Shown: positions 1-8,058 of the stretch, piece by piece
Layout: every line of letters begins with the position of its first letter
Numbering within the stretch: the stretch's first letter is position 1
Source of the DNA: Opitutia bacterium
Lineage (GTDB): Bacteria > Verrucomicrobiota > Verrucomicrobiia > Opitutales > UBA953
Direction: 5' to 3'
Length of the DNA: 62,756 nt
Assembly (NCBI GenBank): GCA_003569245.1
Contig: BGOM01000018.1
Span: forward strand, 1 to 62,756
Made by a program: the position numbers and the translations under genes
The notes under the pieces: model-generated
The model's input: the letters and a program-made list of their open reading frames with translations, nothing else
Database searches by the model: none
What the model was told of the DNA's origin: nothing

Positions 1-957
1 TCATCCTCAACCTCACGCTCGCGCACCTGCGTCACTTCAAGAGCGGCCTCCGCCATCTGGGCATGGGCATGATCCATGGCGGCTTGCTGCTCCTGCTCGC
101 CGGCGGGTCGTGACCGCCCTCTACCAGGAAGAGTCGGCCATGATCATCCCGGAAGGCGAAAGCCGCGACTACTCGGAGGCGTTCCGCGAGTTCGAGCTGG
201 TGCTGATCGCGAAAACCGGGAAGGGACCGACCAGGTGACCGCCATTCCCGACGACCTGCTGGCGAAGGACGCCCGCTTCGAGGCCGCGGCCGGCCTCACC
301 CTGCGCGTCGACGCCTATCACCGTAACGCGACCCTCCGCGCGCAATCCCAGCTGACCGACGGCCAGGCCATCGACGTGACCAAGGGCATCGGGGCGACCT
401 CCAAGCTCGCCTTCAAACCGCAGCCGGAGAGCTTCGACGACAACAACCCGAACCGCGCCGCTCGCGCTGGTGACGGTCCTCGGCCCGGGCCAGGTCGAGC
501 TGGGCCGCTGGGTCGTCTCGGCCGCCCTCGCGGAATCCTTCGGATCCCAGGGGTTCGAGCACGCGGGACGCGCCTACGAGGTCGCCCTGCGCCGGGCACG
601 CGTCTACCACCCCTTCGCGGTCCGCCTCAACACCTTCACCCACGAGAAGTACCCTGGCACCAACACGCCGAAGCGCTTCGCGAGCGACGTCACCGTCGTG
701 GCCGACGGCGTCACCCTGCCCAACTACGTCATCTCGATGAACCAGCCGCTGCGCCACGCCGGCGCGACGCTTTTCCAGTCCAGCTTCGGCAATCCCGTGA
801 CGGCAAGGATATCACGGTGCTGCAGGTCGTGCGCAACCCCGGCGCCTGGATTCCCTACGCGTCCGTGCTCATCATGTCCGTCGGGCTTTTGTGGCAGTTC
901 GGATTCTCGTTGATCCGTTTCGTCGCCGGCCGCGGAAAGACCACCGCGACCCGCGGC
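1..957 (+). CDS. resB: ResB-like cytochrome c biogenesis protein, partial and frameshifted
   Basis: ResB (Ccs1) works with CcsA in System II cytochrome c maturation, on the outer face of the cytoplasmic membrane. The open gene enters from the left edge of the window. Its protein can be followed only by changing frame several times: near 110 (after a membrane segment ending in LLLLLAGGS), near 235, near 465, near 800 and near 950. Pieces recognisable as ResB are the region around NTFTHEKYPGT, then NYVISMNQPL and ATLFQSS, and a last transmembrane segment around ILIMSVGLLWQFGFS followed by a basic tail. The downstream neighbour is ccsA, as expected for this pair. The dense breaks look like sequence errors near a contig end; true decay, or an original ResB-CcsA fusion, cannot be excluded. 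The family call is fairly safe and the exact boundaries are not. Confidence 0.7.
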
Positions 958-1018
958 CCTCCTGCTCGCCGCGATCGCGCCCGCGCAGGCCGGGGAAACG
1001 GCGTCCTGGGATAGCCGG

Positions 1019-2929
1019 GTGTTCGGCGAGATTCCCGTGCAGAGCGGCGGCCGCGTGCAGCCGATCGAGACGCTCGCCAGCGGCTCGTTGCTGCAGATGC
1101 GGGCCCGACGGGAACTGGCGCTGAGCGGCCTCGAGCGGATCGCTTTCGGGCAGAAACCATCCTCCTGGTCTCCGGAGGACCGCGCCGGGATCTTCCGCGC
1201 GCTGCCCGGCCTCAAGGACAACAAGGCCGTGCTCGACTCCCTCGAGGTCCGCCCCCTGCCGCTCAAGGGCGGCGCGCTCGGTTCCGTCGATTGGCTCATC
1301 GAAGTGGCCTTCCGCGCCCATGTCGCCCGCCACCTGCCCACCTTCCGGGTCGACCACCCCGCGGTGCTGCGGATGGCCGGGCGCGATCCGGAATCGACGA
1401 AGTTCGTGAGCTGGGACGACGTGCTCAAGCACAGCAAGGCGATCTCCGAGGCGGCCGACAAAGCCCGCAACCGCCCCCAGGCGGACCGCGACGCCGAGGA
1501 CCGGGCCATCATCCAGCTCGAGACCGCCGCCCGCCAGTACGCCGCGCTCAGCATGGCCTTCATCCCCGGCGACCTCCCGCCCGACATCGAGCCGCAGCAG
1601 GAATACCGGGCCTGGTTCATGACCATCAACCGCGTGCTGGCCGAGATGGCCAAGAACCGCGACTCCCAGACCGGCGCCGCCCCGGCGATCGACCAGGAAC
1701 TCCAGCAGACCGTCCGCTCGCTCGTGGACCGCTACCAGAACTTCGCCCGGGAAGGCGCCATCCGGCTGGTCCCGCCCAAGGAAGCCGGCTCCCTCGACGA
1801 GTGGGACAACCTCGGCGCGGCCTTGCTCGGCACGATCCAACGCGATGCCACCCGCCGCGACGCCCTGGGCCCCGAGGGCGTGGTCACGCGTTACGCGAAC
1901 TTCTGCACCGCCTGGCGCAAGGGCGACAACGACGCGTGCATGCGCGAGGCGACCGCCCTCCGCGCGTCGCTGGCCGGAACCTGGAGCGACCACGTGACCG
2001 CCGAGGCCGGCTTCGGGCGCCTCCAAGCCTTCTACCTGCTGCTCCAGGCCTACTTCGTCGCGTTGCTGGCCATCCTCATCTACTGGCCGACCGGCAAGGA
2101 AGGCCTGCGCCGCTGGGGCGCCGTCGCGCTCTGGGTCCTGTTCGCGCTGCACACCGCCGCCCTGCTCTACCGCATGTGGCTGCACGGCCGCCCGCCGGTG
2201 ACGAACCTCTACTCTTCCGGCATCTTCGTCGCCTGGGGCGGCGTGGCCCTCGGCCTCATCCTCGAACGCTTCTGGAAGAACGGGATCGGCGCCGCCGCGG
2301 CCGGCCTCTGCGGCTTCCTCTCGCTGCTGGTGGCCCACAACCTGGGCCTCTCGGGCGAGGACAACCTCGAGAGCGTTCGCGCGGTCCTCGACTCGAACTT
2401 CTGGCTGGCGACGCATGTGACGATCGTGACGTTGGGCTACTCGGCGACGTTCGTCGCCGGCATCCTCGGCGGGCTCCACCTGGTGCTTCGCGCCATCAAG
2501 GCCGATTACGCCGCCGGCGACAGCGTCAGCCGGGCGGCCTACGGCATCCTCGCCTTCGCCACGCTGGCGAGCTTCGTGGGCACGATGCTCGGCGGCATCT
2601 GGGCCGACCAGAGCTGGGGCCGTTTCTGGGGCTGGGATCCCAAGGAGAACGGCGCGGTGCTCATCGTCCTCTGGTGCGCCGTGTGCCTGCACGCGCGCTG
2701 GGGCGGTCTCGTCCGCCGCGAAGGCCTGATGCAGCTGCTGGTCTTCGGCAACATCGTCACCGCCTGGTCGTGGTTCGGCACGAACCTCCTCGGCGTCGGC
2801 CTGCACAGCTACGGCTTCACCGAGTCGGGCTTCTTCTGGCTCTACCTCGTCTTCATGCCGTCGCAGCTGGTGATCATCGCGCTCGGCTGGCTCCCGGCGC
2901 GCAACCGTCCGGCGGCGACCCCCGCATGA
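1019..2929 (+). CDS. ccsA: CcsA-like cytochrome c biogenesis protein (WWD domain)
   Basis: CcsA is the heme-handling half of the System II cytochrome c synthase and attaches heme to apocytochromes outside the membrane. The 636-residue reading has a large soluble N-terminal half (about 1-340), then about eight hydrophobic segments. The C-terminal half carries the signature WWD motif, GGIWADQSWGRFWGWDPKEN, at about residue 525. The GTG at 1019 is only the first in-frame start I can support. The same frame upstream (about 950-1018) encodes a signal-like stretch, ALLLAAIAPAQA, with no start codon, so the real N terminus probably lies before 1019 and is hidden by a frameshift near 950. The stop overlaps the next gene's ATG by four bases (ATGA). 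The multiheme-type cytochromes at 51-57 kb are plausible clients in the same genome. Confidence 0.88.
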   Translation: MFGEIPVQSGGRVQPIETLASGSLLQMRARRELALSGLERIAFGQKPSSWSPEDRAGIFRALPGLKDNKAVLDSLEVRPLPLKGGALGSVDWLIEVAFRAHVARHLPTFRVDHPAVLRMAGRDPESTKFVSWDDVLKHSKAISEAADKARNRPQADRDAEDRAIIQLETAARQYAALSMAFIPGDLPPDIEPQQEYRAWFMTINRVLAEMAKNRDSQTGAAPAIDQELQQTVRSLVDRYQNFAREGAIRLVPPKEAGSLDEWDNLGAALLGTIQRDATRRDALGPEGVVTRYANFCTAWRKGDNDACMREATALRASLAGTWSDHVTAEAGFGRLQAFYLLLQAYFVALLAILIYWPTGKEGLRRWGAVALWVLFALHTAALLYRMWLHGRPPVTNLYSSGIFVAWGGVALGLILERFWKNGIGAAAAGLCGFLSLLVAHNLGLSGEDNLESVRAVLDSNFWLATHVTIVTLGYSATFVAGILGGLHLVLRAIKADYAAGDSVSRAAYGILAFATLASFVGTMLGGIWADQSWGRFWGWDPKENGAVLIVLWCAVCLHARWGGLVRREGLMQLLVFGNIVTAWSWFGTNLLGVGLHSYGFTESGFFWLYLVFMPSQLVIIALGWLPARNRPAATPA

Positions 2930-3438
2930 CCGACCTGCCGGTGACCGCCTGGTTCTGCGTGAAGTCGCGGCCCCGACAGGAGGCCGTGGCCGAACGCAAC
3001 CTACGGTCGCTCGGCGAAGTCGAGGTCGTGCTACCCCGCCTGCGACGTACGCGGCGCGGACATGAAAAGAACAAGGTCGTGGTCGAGCCGCTCTTCCCTG
3101 GCTACCTCTTCCTGCGCTTCGACCCGGCGGAGCTCGCGGCCTCCGTCCGCGGCACCCGCGGTGTGCTGCACCTGGTGACGCAAGGCGGCCGGGCCGTGGA
3201 GGTCGCCCCGAAGGTGATCGCCGATCTGCTGGCGTTGGGCCCGGACGCGACCTTGTCCCTGCTTGACGAGGAACCGCAGGTGGGCGGGAAAGTCCGCATC
3301 ATCCGCGGTATCTTCGCCGGCTCCGAAGGCGAGGTCCTCCGGCTGCACGGTCCGCAGAAACGCATCGCCGTGCTCCTCGAGCTCCTCGGCTCGGCCAAAC
3401 CCGTCGAGCTCAGCGCCGAGGATGTGGAGAACGCCTAG
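2926..3438 (+). CDS. NusG/RfaH-family transcription elongation factor paralog
   Basis: This 170-residue protein has the two-domain layout of NusG-type elongation factors. An N-terminal NGN domain starts at WFCVKSRPRQEAVAERNL and includes FPGYLFLRFD. A short C-terminal KOW segment lies around GGKVRIIRGIFAGSEGEV. NGN domains bind the clamp helices of RNA polymerase; specialised paralogs such as RfaH or LoaP act on particular operons. Its position behind ccsA, away from secE and ribosomal protein genes, favours a specialised paralog over housekeeping NusG, but that is inference. Translation is probably coupled to ccsA through the ATGA overlap. The stop codon runs directly into a GGGCTA repeat array. 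Its target operon is unknown. Confidence 0.85.
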   Translation: MTDLPVTAWFCVKSRPRQEAVAERNLRSLGEVEVVLPRLRRTRRGHEKNKVVVEPLFPGYLFLRFDPAELAASVRGTRGVLHLVTQGGRAVEVAPKVIADLLALGPDATLSLLDEEPQVGGKVRIIRGIFAGSEGEVLRLHGPQKRIAVLLELLGSAKPVELSAEDVENA

Positions 3439-3442
3439 GGCC

Positions 3443-3600
3443 GGGGCTAGGGCTAGGGCTAGGGCTAGGGCTAGGGCTGGTTAAATACCGATGTGAAATA
3501 GTCTCACCTTTATCTCGGCCTCGCCCCCGCTCACAATCTGCACACGCCTATCTTTGATTCTCCTCGCCCTAGCCCAAGCCCTGTACCTAGCCCTCCCTCC
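3443..3600 (+). repeat. Intergenic element A: GGGCTA array, AT-richer core, CCCTAG-rich arm
   Basis: Five perfect tandem GGGCTA hexamers occupy 3444-3473, followed by GGGCTG at 3474-3479. They begin five bases after the stop codon of the NusG paralog. About 85 bases of unremarkable, more AT-rich sequence follow. Then comes a C-rich arm (about 3566-3600) containing GCCCTAGCCC and ACCTAGCCC that ends exactly at the next ATG. The two arms are imperfectly complementary, so the transcript could fold back. The G-rich strand has enough GGG runs for a four-layer G-quadruplex. Four related elements occur further along the window. Confidence 0.85.
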
Positions 3601-4056
3601 ATGATCCACGACCTCCTCGCCCATGCCGCCGCCTACGAGAGGCTCCACCCGGACTTCCCCAAGGCCTTCGCCTGGCTCCGGGCATTCGACCCCGCCACGC
3701 CGGATGGAAAATATGAGATCGCCGGCCCGGGCCTGACCGCTGGGGTCCAACGCTACGAGACCAAGTCGGACGCCGAGAAGAAATGGGAAGCGCACGAGGT
3801 CCACGGTGATATCCAGGTGGTCTTCGCCGGGGAGGAGATCTGCGGGCACACCGATGTGCGGACGCTCACCGTGACCGAGCCCTACGACCCCGCCAAGGAT
3901 GTCGCCAAATACGCGCACCCGCTCAGCCCGACCACCCGCCTCCATCTCCGTCCGGGTGCCTTCACGATCTTCCACCCCCAGGACGGCCACCAACCCGGCG
4001 TCGCGGTGAACGGCCCGGCCACCGTGCTCAAGGTCGTCATCAAGTTCCGGGCCTGA
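3601..4056 (+). CDS. YhcH/YjgK/YiaL (EbgC-like) family protein
   Basis: The 151-residue protein matches the YhcH/YjgK/YiaL family (DUF386), a small cupin-like beta-barrel that includes EbgC and the sialic-acid locus protein YhcH. Supporting stretches are KYEIAGPGL near the start, WEAHEVHGDIQVVFAGEE in the middle and AFTIFHPQDGHQPGV toward the end. The histidines in HEVHGD and HPQDGH fit the family's metal site. Members act in sugar catabolism, for example on free sialic acid anomers or as a beta-galactosidase accessory subunit, but the substrate here cannot be read from sequence. It is cytosolic with no signal peptide. The C-rich arm of repeat element A immediately precedes its ATG, leaving no obvious Shine-Dalgarno site. 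Confidence 0.88.
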   Translation: MIHDLLAHAAAYERLHPDFPKAFAWLRAFDPATPDGKYEIAGPGLTAGVQRYETKSDAEKKWEAHEVHGDIQVVFAGEEICGHTDVRTLTVTEPYDPAKDVAKYAHPLSPTTRLHLRPGAFTIFHPQDGHQPGVAVNGPATVLKVVIKFRA

Positions 4057-4103
4057 CGGCCGGGAGCAACTTCCGGGCCCGTCCGGGGTATCATCGAGAC
4101 CCC

Positions 4104-5036
4104 ATGCGCACCCTCCTCGTCTGCCTGCTGACGACCGTACTCGTCTCGGCCCAACCCGCCCCCGCGACCGACGTCACCCGCGTGCGCGACGTGATCTACC
4201 AGAAACGGGACGGGTTCACCTTGACGCTCGACGTCTTCAAGCCCGCGAAGCCCAACGGCGCCGCCATCATCAAGATCATCAGCGGCGGCTGGAACTCGAA
4301 CCACAACGGCATCGGCGACGGCGGCTGGACCAAGGCCGGTTACACGACCTTCGTCGTCGTCCACGGCTCCCAGCCTCGTTTCCACATCGACGAGATCGTG
4401 ACCGACGTGCAGCGCGCGGTGCGCTTCGTCCGCGCGAGCGCGGCGACCTACGGGATCGACCCCGACAAGATCGGCGTGACGGGGGGCAGCGCCGGCGGCC
4501 ATCTCTCGTTGATGCTCGCGGTCAAGGGCGACGCCGGCAACGCGAAGGCGACCGACCCGGTCGACCGGACGAGCAGCGCCGTCAACGCCGTGGCTTGCTT
4601 CTACCCGCCGACCGACTTCATCAGCTGGATCGACGAGAACGACGGACTCAACGGCGTCGGCCCGCTCGCCACGCGTAAGCCGGCCTTCGGCCCGAAGATC
4701 GAGACGCCCGAGGGCATGCTCGCGATGGGCAAGGCGCTCTCGCCGATCAACTTCATCGCCAAGACCCAGCCCCCGATCTACATCGTCCAAGGCGACAACG
4801 ACGCGCTGGTGCACTACAGCCAGGCCCTCCGCTTCCAGTCGAAGTCCGCCGCGGCCGGGGCGACCTGCGAGGTCCTGATCCGCGAGGGCGCCGGCCATGG
4901 CGGCTGGAAGGAGATGGGCGAGGACAACGCCCGGATGGCGGAGTGGTTCGACCTCCACCTGCTCGGCAAGCAGCCGAAGAAGCCGTTCACCAACGGCGTG
5001 TCGAAGCTCCCCAGCACGACCCCGGGGAAGAAGTAA
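4104..5036 (+). CDS. Exported alpha/beta hydrolase, esterase/lipase type
   Basis: This 310-residue protein has a short signal peptide (cleavage probably after VLVSAQPA) and an alpha/beta hydrolase fold of the BD-FAE/acetyl-esterase type. The nucleophile elbow is GGSAGGH, the acid is probably in VQGDNDALVHY, and the catalytic His is in GAGHGGW. An oxyanion-like SGGWNS lies early in the chain. Proteins of this kind remove acetyl or other acyl groups from polysaccharides. A TATCAT element nine bases upstream of the ATG could be a -10 box. A perfect 9-bp hairpin follows directly after the stop codon (5037-5057). Substrate unknown. Confidence 0.87.
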   Translation: MRTLLVCLLTTVLVSAQPAPATDVTRVRDVIYQKRDGFTLTLDVFKPAKPNGAAIIKIISGGWNSNHNGIGDGGWTKAGYTTFVVVHGSQPRFHIDEIVTDVQRAVRFVRASAATYGIDPDKIGVTGGSAGGHLSLMLAVKGDAGNAKATDPVDRTSSAVNAVACFYPPTDFISWIDENDGLNGVGPLATRKPAFGPKIETPEGMLAMGKALSPINFIAKTQPPIYIVQGDNDALVHYSQALRFQSKSAAAGATCEVLIREGAGHGGWKEMGEDNARMAEWFDLHLLGKQPKKPFTNGVSKLPSTTPGKK

Positions 5037-5230
5037 CACTTGCCCAGGGGGCAAGTGGGCAAGGTGACAAGGGGACACGGGAAAGTCGCCTCCGACCATC
5101 CCTCATCGCCATTCCGCTCAGATACAGCGCATCCCCTTGCCTGTCCCCTCTGCACCTGCCCTTGTCCACGCGTCCCCATGCCCGCGTGCCCCCTGATGGA
5201 GTTCTTTCTCTTGCGACCCTGCCCCTCCGC
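5037..5230 (+). repeat. Intergenic element B: hairpin plus G-rich and C-rich arms
   Basis: A perfect hairpin sits directly behind the preceding stop codon: CACTTGCCC (5037-5045), loop AGG, GGGCAAGTG (5049-5057). There is no T-run after it. The G-rich side continues to about 5091 with GGGCAAGGTGACAAGGGG. After a neutral middle, the right side (about 5131-5230) is C-rich, with CCCCTTGCCTGTCCCC and CTGCCCTTGTCC. The G and C arms are imperfect reverse complements, the same design as element A but with CCCTTG-type units in place of CCCTAG. I see no gene in this 209-base gap. Confidence 0.7.
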
Positions 5231-5245
5231 CCCTAATCACCACGC

Positions 5246-5950
5246 ATGTCCGCTGGTTGCCGCCTGATCCTCGCCCTCGACGTCGAAACGAAGGAGGAAG
5301 CCTTGGCCTTGGCTCGTCCCTTGGCCGGTAACCTCGCCTGGGTGAAACTCGGCCTGCAGCTCTTCACCCGTCACGGACCGGGCATCGTCGACGAATTCCA
5401 TGCGCTCGGTTTCAAGGTCTTCCTCGACCTCAAACTGCATGACATCCCCAACACGGTCGCCTCGGCGGTGAAGAGCCTCAAGGGTCGCCCCTGCTCGCTC
5501 CTCACCCTGCATGCCGCCGGCGGCCCGGAGATGATCGCCCGCGCCCGCGAGGCGGCCGACCTCGCCCTACCCGACTGCCAACTCCTCTCCGTCACGGTCC
5601 TGACCTCCATGGACCAAGCCCAGTTGAACGCCATCGGGGTCCAACGGACGCCCGAGGAACAGGTGCGCCTCCTGGGTCGCCTGGCCATCCAGGCCGGCTC
5701 GCATGGCCTCGTCTGCTCCCCGCTCGAGCTTCCGGTGCTCCGCGCCGACCTCGGGCCGAGTCCGGCGCTCGTGACCCCGGGCATCCGCTACCCGGACGCC
5801 GCGGGCGACGACCAGAACCGCGTGATGACCCCGGCGCAGGCCGCCGCGGCCGGAGCGAGCTTCATCGTGGTAGGCCGACCGATCCTCAAGGATCGCGACC
5901 CCGCCGGTAAAACCCTGAGCATCCGCCGCGAGATCGGCGAAGCCAAATAA
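5246..5950 (+). CDS. pyrF: Orotidine 5'-phosphate decarboxylase
   Basis: PyrF removes CO2 from orotidine 5'-phosphate to give UMP, the last step of de novo pyrimidine synthesis, in the cytosol. The 234-residue length is normal for the bacterial single-domain enzyme. The chain opens with LILALDVETKEEAL (first catalytic Asp) and WVKLGLQLF (Lys). The hallmark catalytic block FLDLKLHDIPNTV follows, and near the end VTPGIRYP and FIVVGRPI supply the phosphate-binding loop. The ATG at 5246 lies just behind repeat element B. The ispD start codon follows its stop with no gap, so the two are almost certainly cotranscribed. Confidence 0.95.
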   Translation: MSAGCRLILALDVETKEEALALARPLAGNLAWVKLGLQLFTRHGPGIVDEFHALGFKVFLDLKLHDIPNTVASAVKSLKGRPCSLLTLHAAGGPEMIARAREAADLALPDCQLLSVTVLTSMDQAQLNAIGVQRTPEEQVRLLGRLAIQAGSHGLVCSPLELPVLRADLGPSPALVTPGIRYPDAAGDDQNRVMTPAQAAAAGASFIVVGRPILKDRDPAGKTLSIRREIGEAK

Positions 5951-6658
5951 GTGCTGAACCGCGGTGACGATATCCTGATCCTCCTGGCCGCGGGCTCCGC
6001 GCGTCGGATGCAGTCCGTCGTCGACGACAAGATCACCGCGACCTTGGCGGGCACGCCCGTCTTCGTCCACTCGCTCCGGGCGTTCCTCAACACCGGCCTG
6101 ATCGGCCGCGTCATCATCACCTACCGCGACAGCGACCAGTTCGCGCGGCTGCGATTGCAGCTCGCCGAGCACCCGATGCCGGACCACCTGATCCAGTTCG
6201 TGAGCGGCGGCGAATCGCGCCAGGACTCGGTCTACGCGGCGCTCCAGACCTGCGAGGGCCACACCGGCCTGGTGCACATCCATGACGGGGCCCGCCCGTT
6301 GGTCACCGATGAAGCCATCCGCAAGGTGCGCGCCAAGGCCTGGGCCACCGGCGCGGCCATCCTCGCCGGCCGCTCGGCCGACACCGTGAAGATCGCCAAG
6401 GGCGATTCCGACTCCGTGGAGGCCTCGCCGGACCGCGGCCTGGTCTGGACCGCGGAGACACCCCAGGTTTTCCGCACGGCCACCGTGCTCCGCGCCTACC
6501 GCAAGGTCGCGATGCTCGGCCGCAAGGTCACCGATGACAGCTCCGCCGTTGAATACGTCGGCCAGGACGTCTCCTTGGTCGAGAACACGACGGTCAACCT
6601 GAAGCTGACGCGTCCGTCCGACTTCGTGCTGGCCGAGGCGATCCTGAAGACCCGCTGA
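5951..6658 (+). CDS. ispD: 2-C-methyl-D-erythritol 4-phosphate cytidylyltransferase (divergent)
   Basis: IspD transfers CMP to methylerythritol phosphate in the MEP isoprenoid pathway. The 235-residue chain keeps GGESRQDSV, the HDGARPLV block, KVTDDSSAVE (conserved Asp) and the final NLKLTRPSDF. The nucleotide-binding start is unusual. It reads LLAAGSARRMQSVVDDKI, where the family normally has AAGxGxRM followed by a PKQ-type lysine; the Lys of DDKI may substitute. It starts with GTG immediately after the pyrF stop, so it is translationally coupled. The gene ends tail to tail with the next minus-strand gene with no spacing. The family call is firm; activity with this altered P-loop is an inference. 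Confidence 0.88.
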   Translation: MLNRGDDILILLAAGSARRMQSVVDDKITATLAGTPVFVHSLRAFLNTGLIGRVIITYRDSDQFARLRLQLAEHPMPDHLIQFVSGGESRQDSVYAALQTCEGHTGLVHIHDGARPLVTDEAIRKVRAKAWATGAAILAGRSADTVKIAKGDSDSVEASPDRGLVWTAETPQVFRTATVLRAYRKVAMLGRKVTDDSSAVEYVGQDVSLVENTTVNLKLTRPSDFVLAEAILKTR

Positions 6659-7123
6659 TCAGAAGCCGGCCTGGCGCAGCGCGACGTCGAGTTTCGTCTG
6701 GAACTCGACGATGTCCTCCTGCGTCGGGCGATAACCCGGCAGGCGGGCCGTCAGGCCCGGGCGTCCCTGGTGGTCGATGTACCAGTCGGCCTTCTGGCCA
6801 TCGGAGAACGTGACGTTGCCGCTGACCATCGCATGCGGCTGGGCGATCGTATCGACCTCGACGGTCACCGCGCCACCGGCGGCGGGGGCGGCCGGATCCG
6901 CGGCCGGGGCGGTCGCGTCCGCGGCCACCGGCTCCTCGGGCTTCTTCGGCTCCTCCTTCTCGATCAGGGTGAGATTCAGGTCGTCCACGAGGAAGCGGAC
7001 ATCCATGAATGTCATCGTGACGCCGAGCTCGGCGGCCAGGCGGGTCTGCACCTGCGAAAGCGTGGCACCGGCGGCGACCCAGGAGGCGACCTGGGCGGTT
7101 TGGGCGGGAGTGAGGCTGGCCAT
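6659..7123 (-). CDS. Uncharacterised protein with helix-turn-helix-like N terminus
   Basis: I do not recognise a named family for this 154-residue protein. The N-terminal 50 residues ([20 protein letters not shown], then a short helix and [10 protein letters not shown]) look like a small helix-turn-helix or coiled segment. An acidic then Ala/Pro-rich linker follows, and after it a compact C-terminal domain with [20 protein letters not shown]. The ending [14 protein letters not shown] is helical. There is no signal peptide or membrane segment. I chose the ATG at 7121-7123 because the longer reading adds 13 poorly supported residues. It is transcribed away from menB and meets ispD tail to tail. 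It may be a lineage-specific gene. Confidence 0.75.
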   Translation of the reverse strand: MASLTPAQTAQVASWVAAGATLSQVQTRLAAELGVTMTFMDVRFLVDDLNLTLIEKEEPKKPEEPVAADATAPAADPAAPAAGGAVTVEVDTIAQPHAMVSGNVTFSDGQKADWYIDHQGRPGLTARLPGYRPTQEDIVEFQTKLDVALRQAGF

Positions 7124-7212
7124 GGGACGAAAGTGTGGCGTTGTCCCGCGTTTTTCAAGCATCCCGTCGCTTAATCGTTGGAAACCGTGGGCGGCTCCTG
7201 CAAGTTAGCGGC

Positions 7213-8058
7213 ATGCAGGACGCCATCCGATGGGAACGAACCGGGGACTTCCAGGACATCGTCTATGAGAAAGCCGAGGGCATCGCCCGGGTGACCATCA
7301 ACCGCCCGCACCGCCGCAACGCCTTCACGCCCGACACCGTCGCGGAACTGCTCAAGGCCTTCGGCGACGCCCGCGACGACGCCCGCATCGGGGTGGTCCT
7401 CCTGCGCGGCGCCAACCCCCAGACCGACGGTAAGTTCGCGTTCTGCGCAGGCGGCGACCAGAAGATCCGCGGGGACAAGAAGGGAGGCTACATCGGCGGC
7501 GACGGGGTGCCTCGTCTCAACGTGCTCGACCTCCAGCGCCTGATCCGCTCGATGCCCAAGGTTGTCATCGCGCTCGTCGCCGGCTATGCCATCGGCGGCG
7601 GCCACGTCCTGCACGTCATCTGCGATCTCACCATCGCCGCGGATAACGCCATCTTCGGCCAGACCGGCCCCAAGGTCGGCAGCTTCGACGGCGGTTTCGG
7701 CGCCTCGTACCTCGCCCGCATCGTCGGCCAGAAGAAGGCCCGTGAGATCTGGTACCTCTGCCGCCAATACGACGCCCGCCAGGCGCTCGAGATGGGCCTG
7801 GTCAACACCGTCGTCCCGTACGAACAGCTCGACGCCGAGGGCGTGCGGTGGGCCCGGGAGATCCTCACCAAGAGCCCGCTCGCCATCCGCTGCCTGAAGT
7901 CGGCATTCAACGCCGAGCTCGACGGGCAGGCGGGCATCCAGGAACTTTCCGGCAACGCCACCCTGCTCTACTACCTCACCGAAGAAGGTGATGAAGGCCG
8001 CAAGGCGTGGAACGAGAAGCGCGCCCCGGACTTCGGTCGGTTCCCTTGGCTGCCGTGA
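7213..8058 (+). CDS. menB: 1,4-dihydroxy-2-naphthoyl-CoA synthase
   Basis: MenB is the crotonase-fold enzyme that closes the second ring of the naphthoquinone during menaquinone synthesis, using o-succinylbenzoyl-CoA. The 281-residue length fits. The chain has [17 protein letters not shown] at the start and [11 protein letters not shown] in the oxyanion loop. [11 protein letters not shown] and [20 protein letters not shown] are typical of MenB and not of generic enoyl-CoA hydratases. The C-terminal [14 protein letters not shown] is the usual MenB tail. I chose ATG 7213 over a longer start because the extension is not conserved-looking. It overlaps the next gene's GTG by four bases. The gene implies a menaquinone respiratory chain. 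Confidence 0.95.
   Translation: MQDAIRWERTGDFQDIVYEKAEGIARVTINRPHRRNAFTPDTVAELLKAFGDARDDARIGVVLLRGANPQTDGKFAFCAGGDQKIRGDKKGGYIGGDGVPRLNVLDLQRLIRSMPKVVIALVAGYAIGGGHVLHVICDLTIAADNAIFGQTGPKVGSFDGGFGASYLARIVGQKKAREIWYLCRQYDARQALEMGLVNTVVPYEQLDAEGVRWAREILTKSPLAIRCLKSAFNAELDGQAGIQELSGNATLLYYLTEEGDEGRKAWNEKRAPDFGRFPWLP

Noticed and set aside
872..2806. 644-residue open frame on the minus strand opposite ccsA
   Set aside because: Composition is shadow-like (runs of Arg, Gly, Glu, Ala) with no domain; the plus strand carries a clear WWD-domain protein.
3443..3480. GGGCTA array as a true telomere or chromosome end
   Set aside because: It is internal, flanked by housekeeping genes on the same strand, and related units recur at other intergenic sites.
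6653..6664. TGATCA palindrome at the abutting stop codons of ispD and the next gene
   Set aside because: It arises from two stop codons meeting tail to tail; six bases are too few to call a site.
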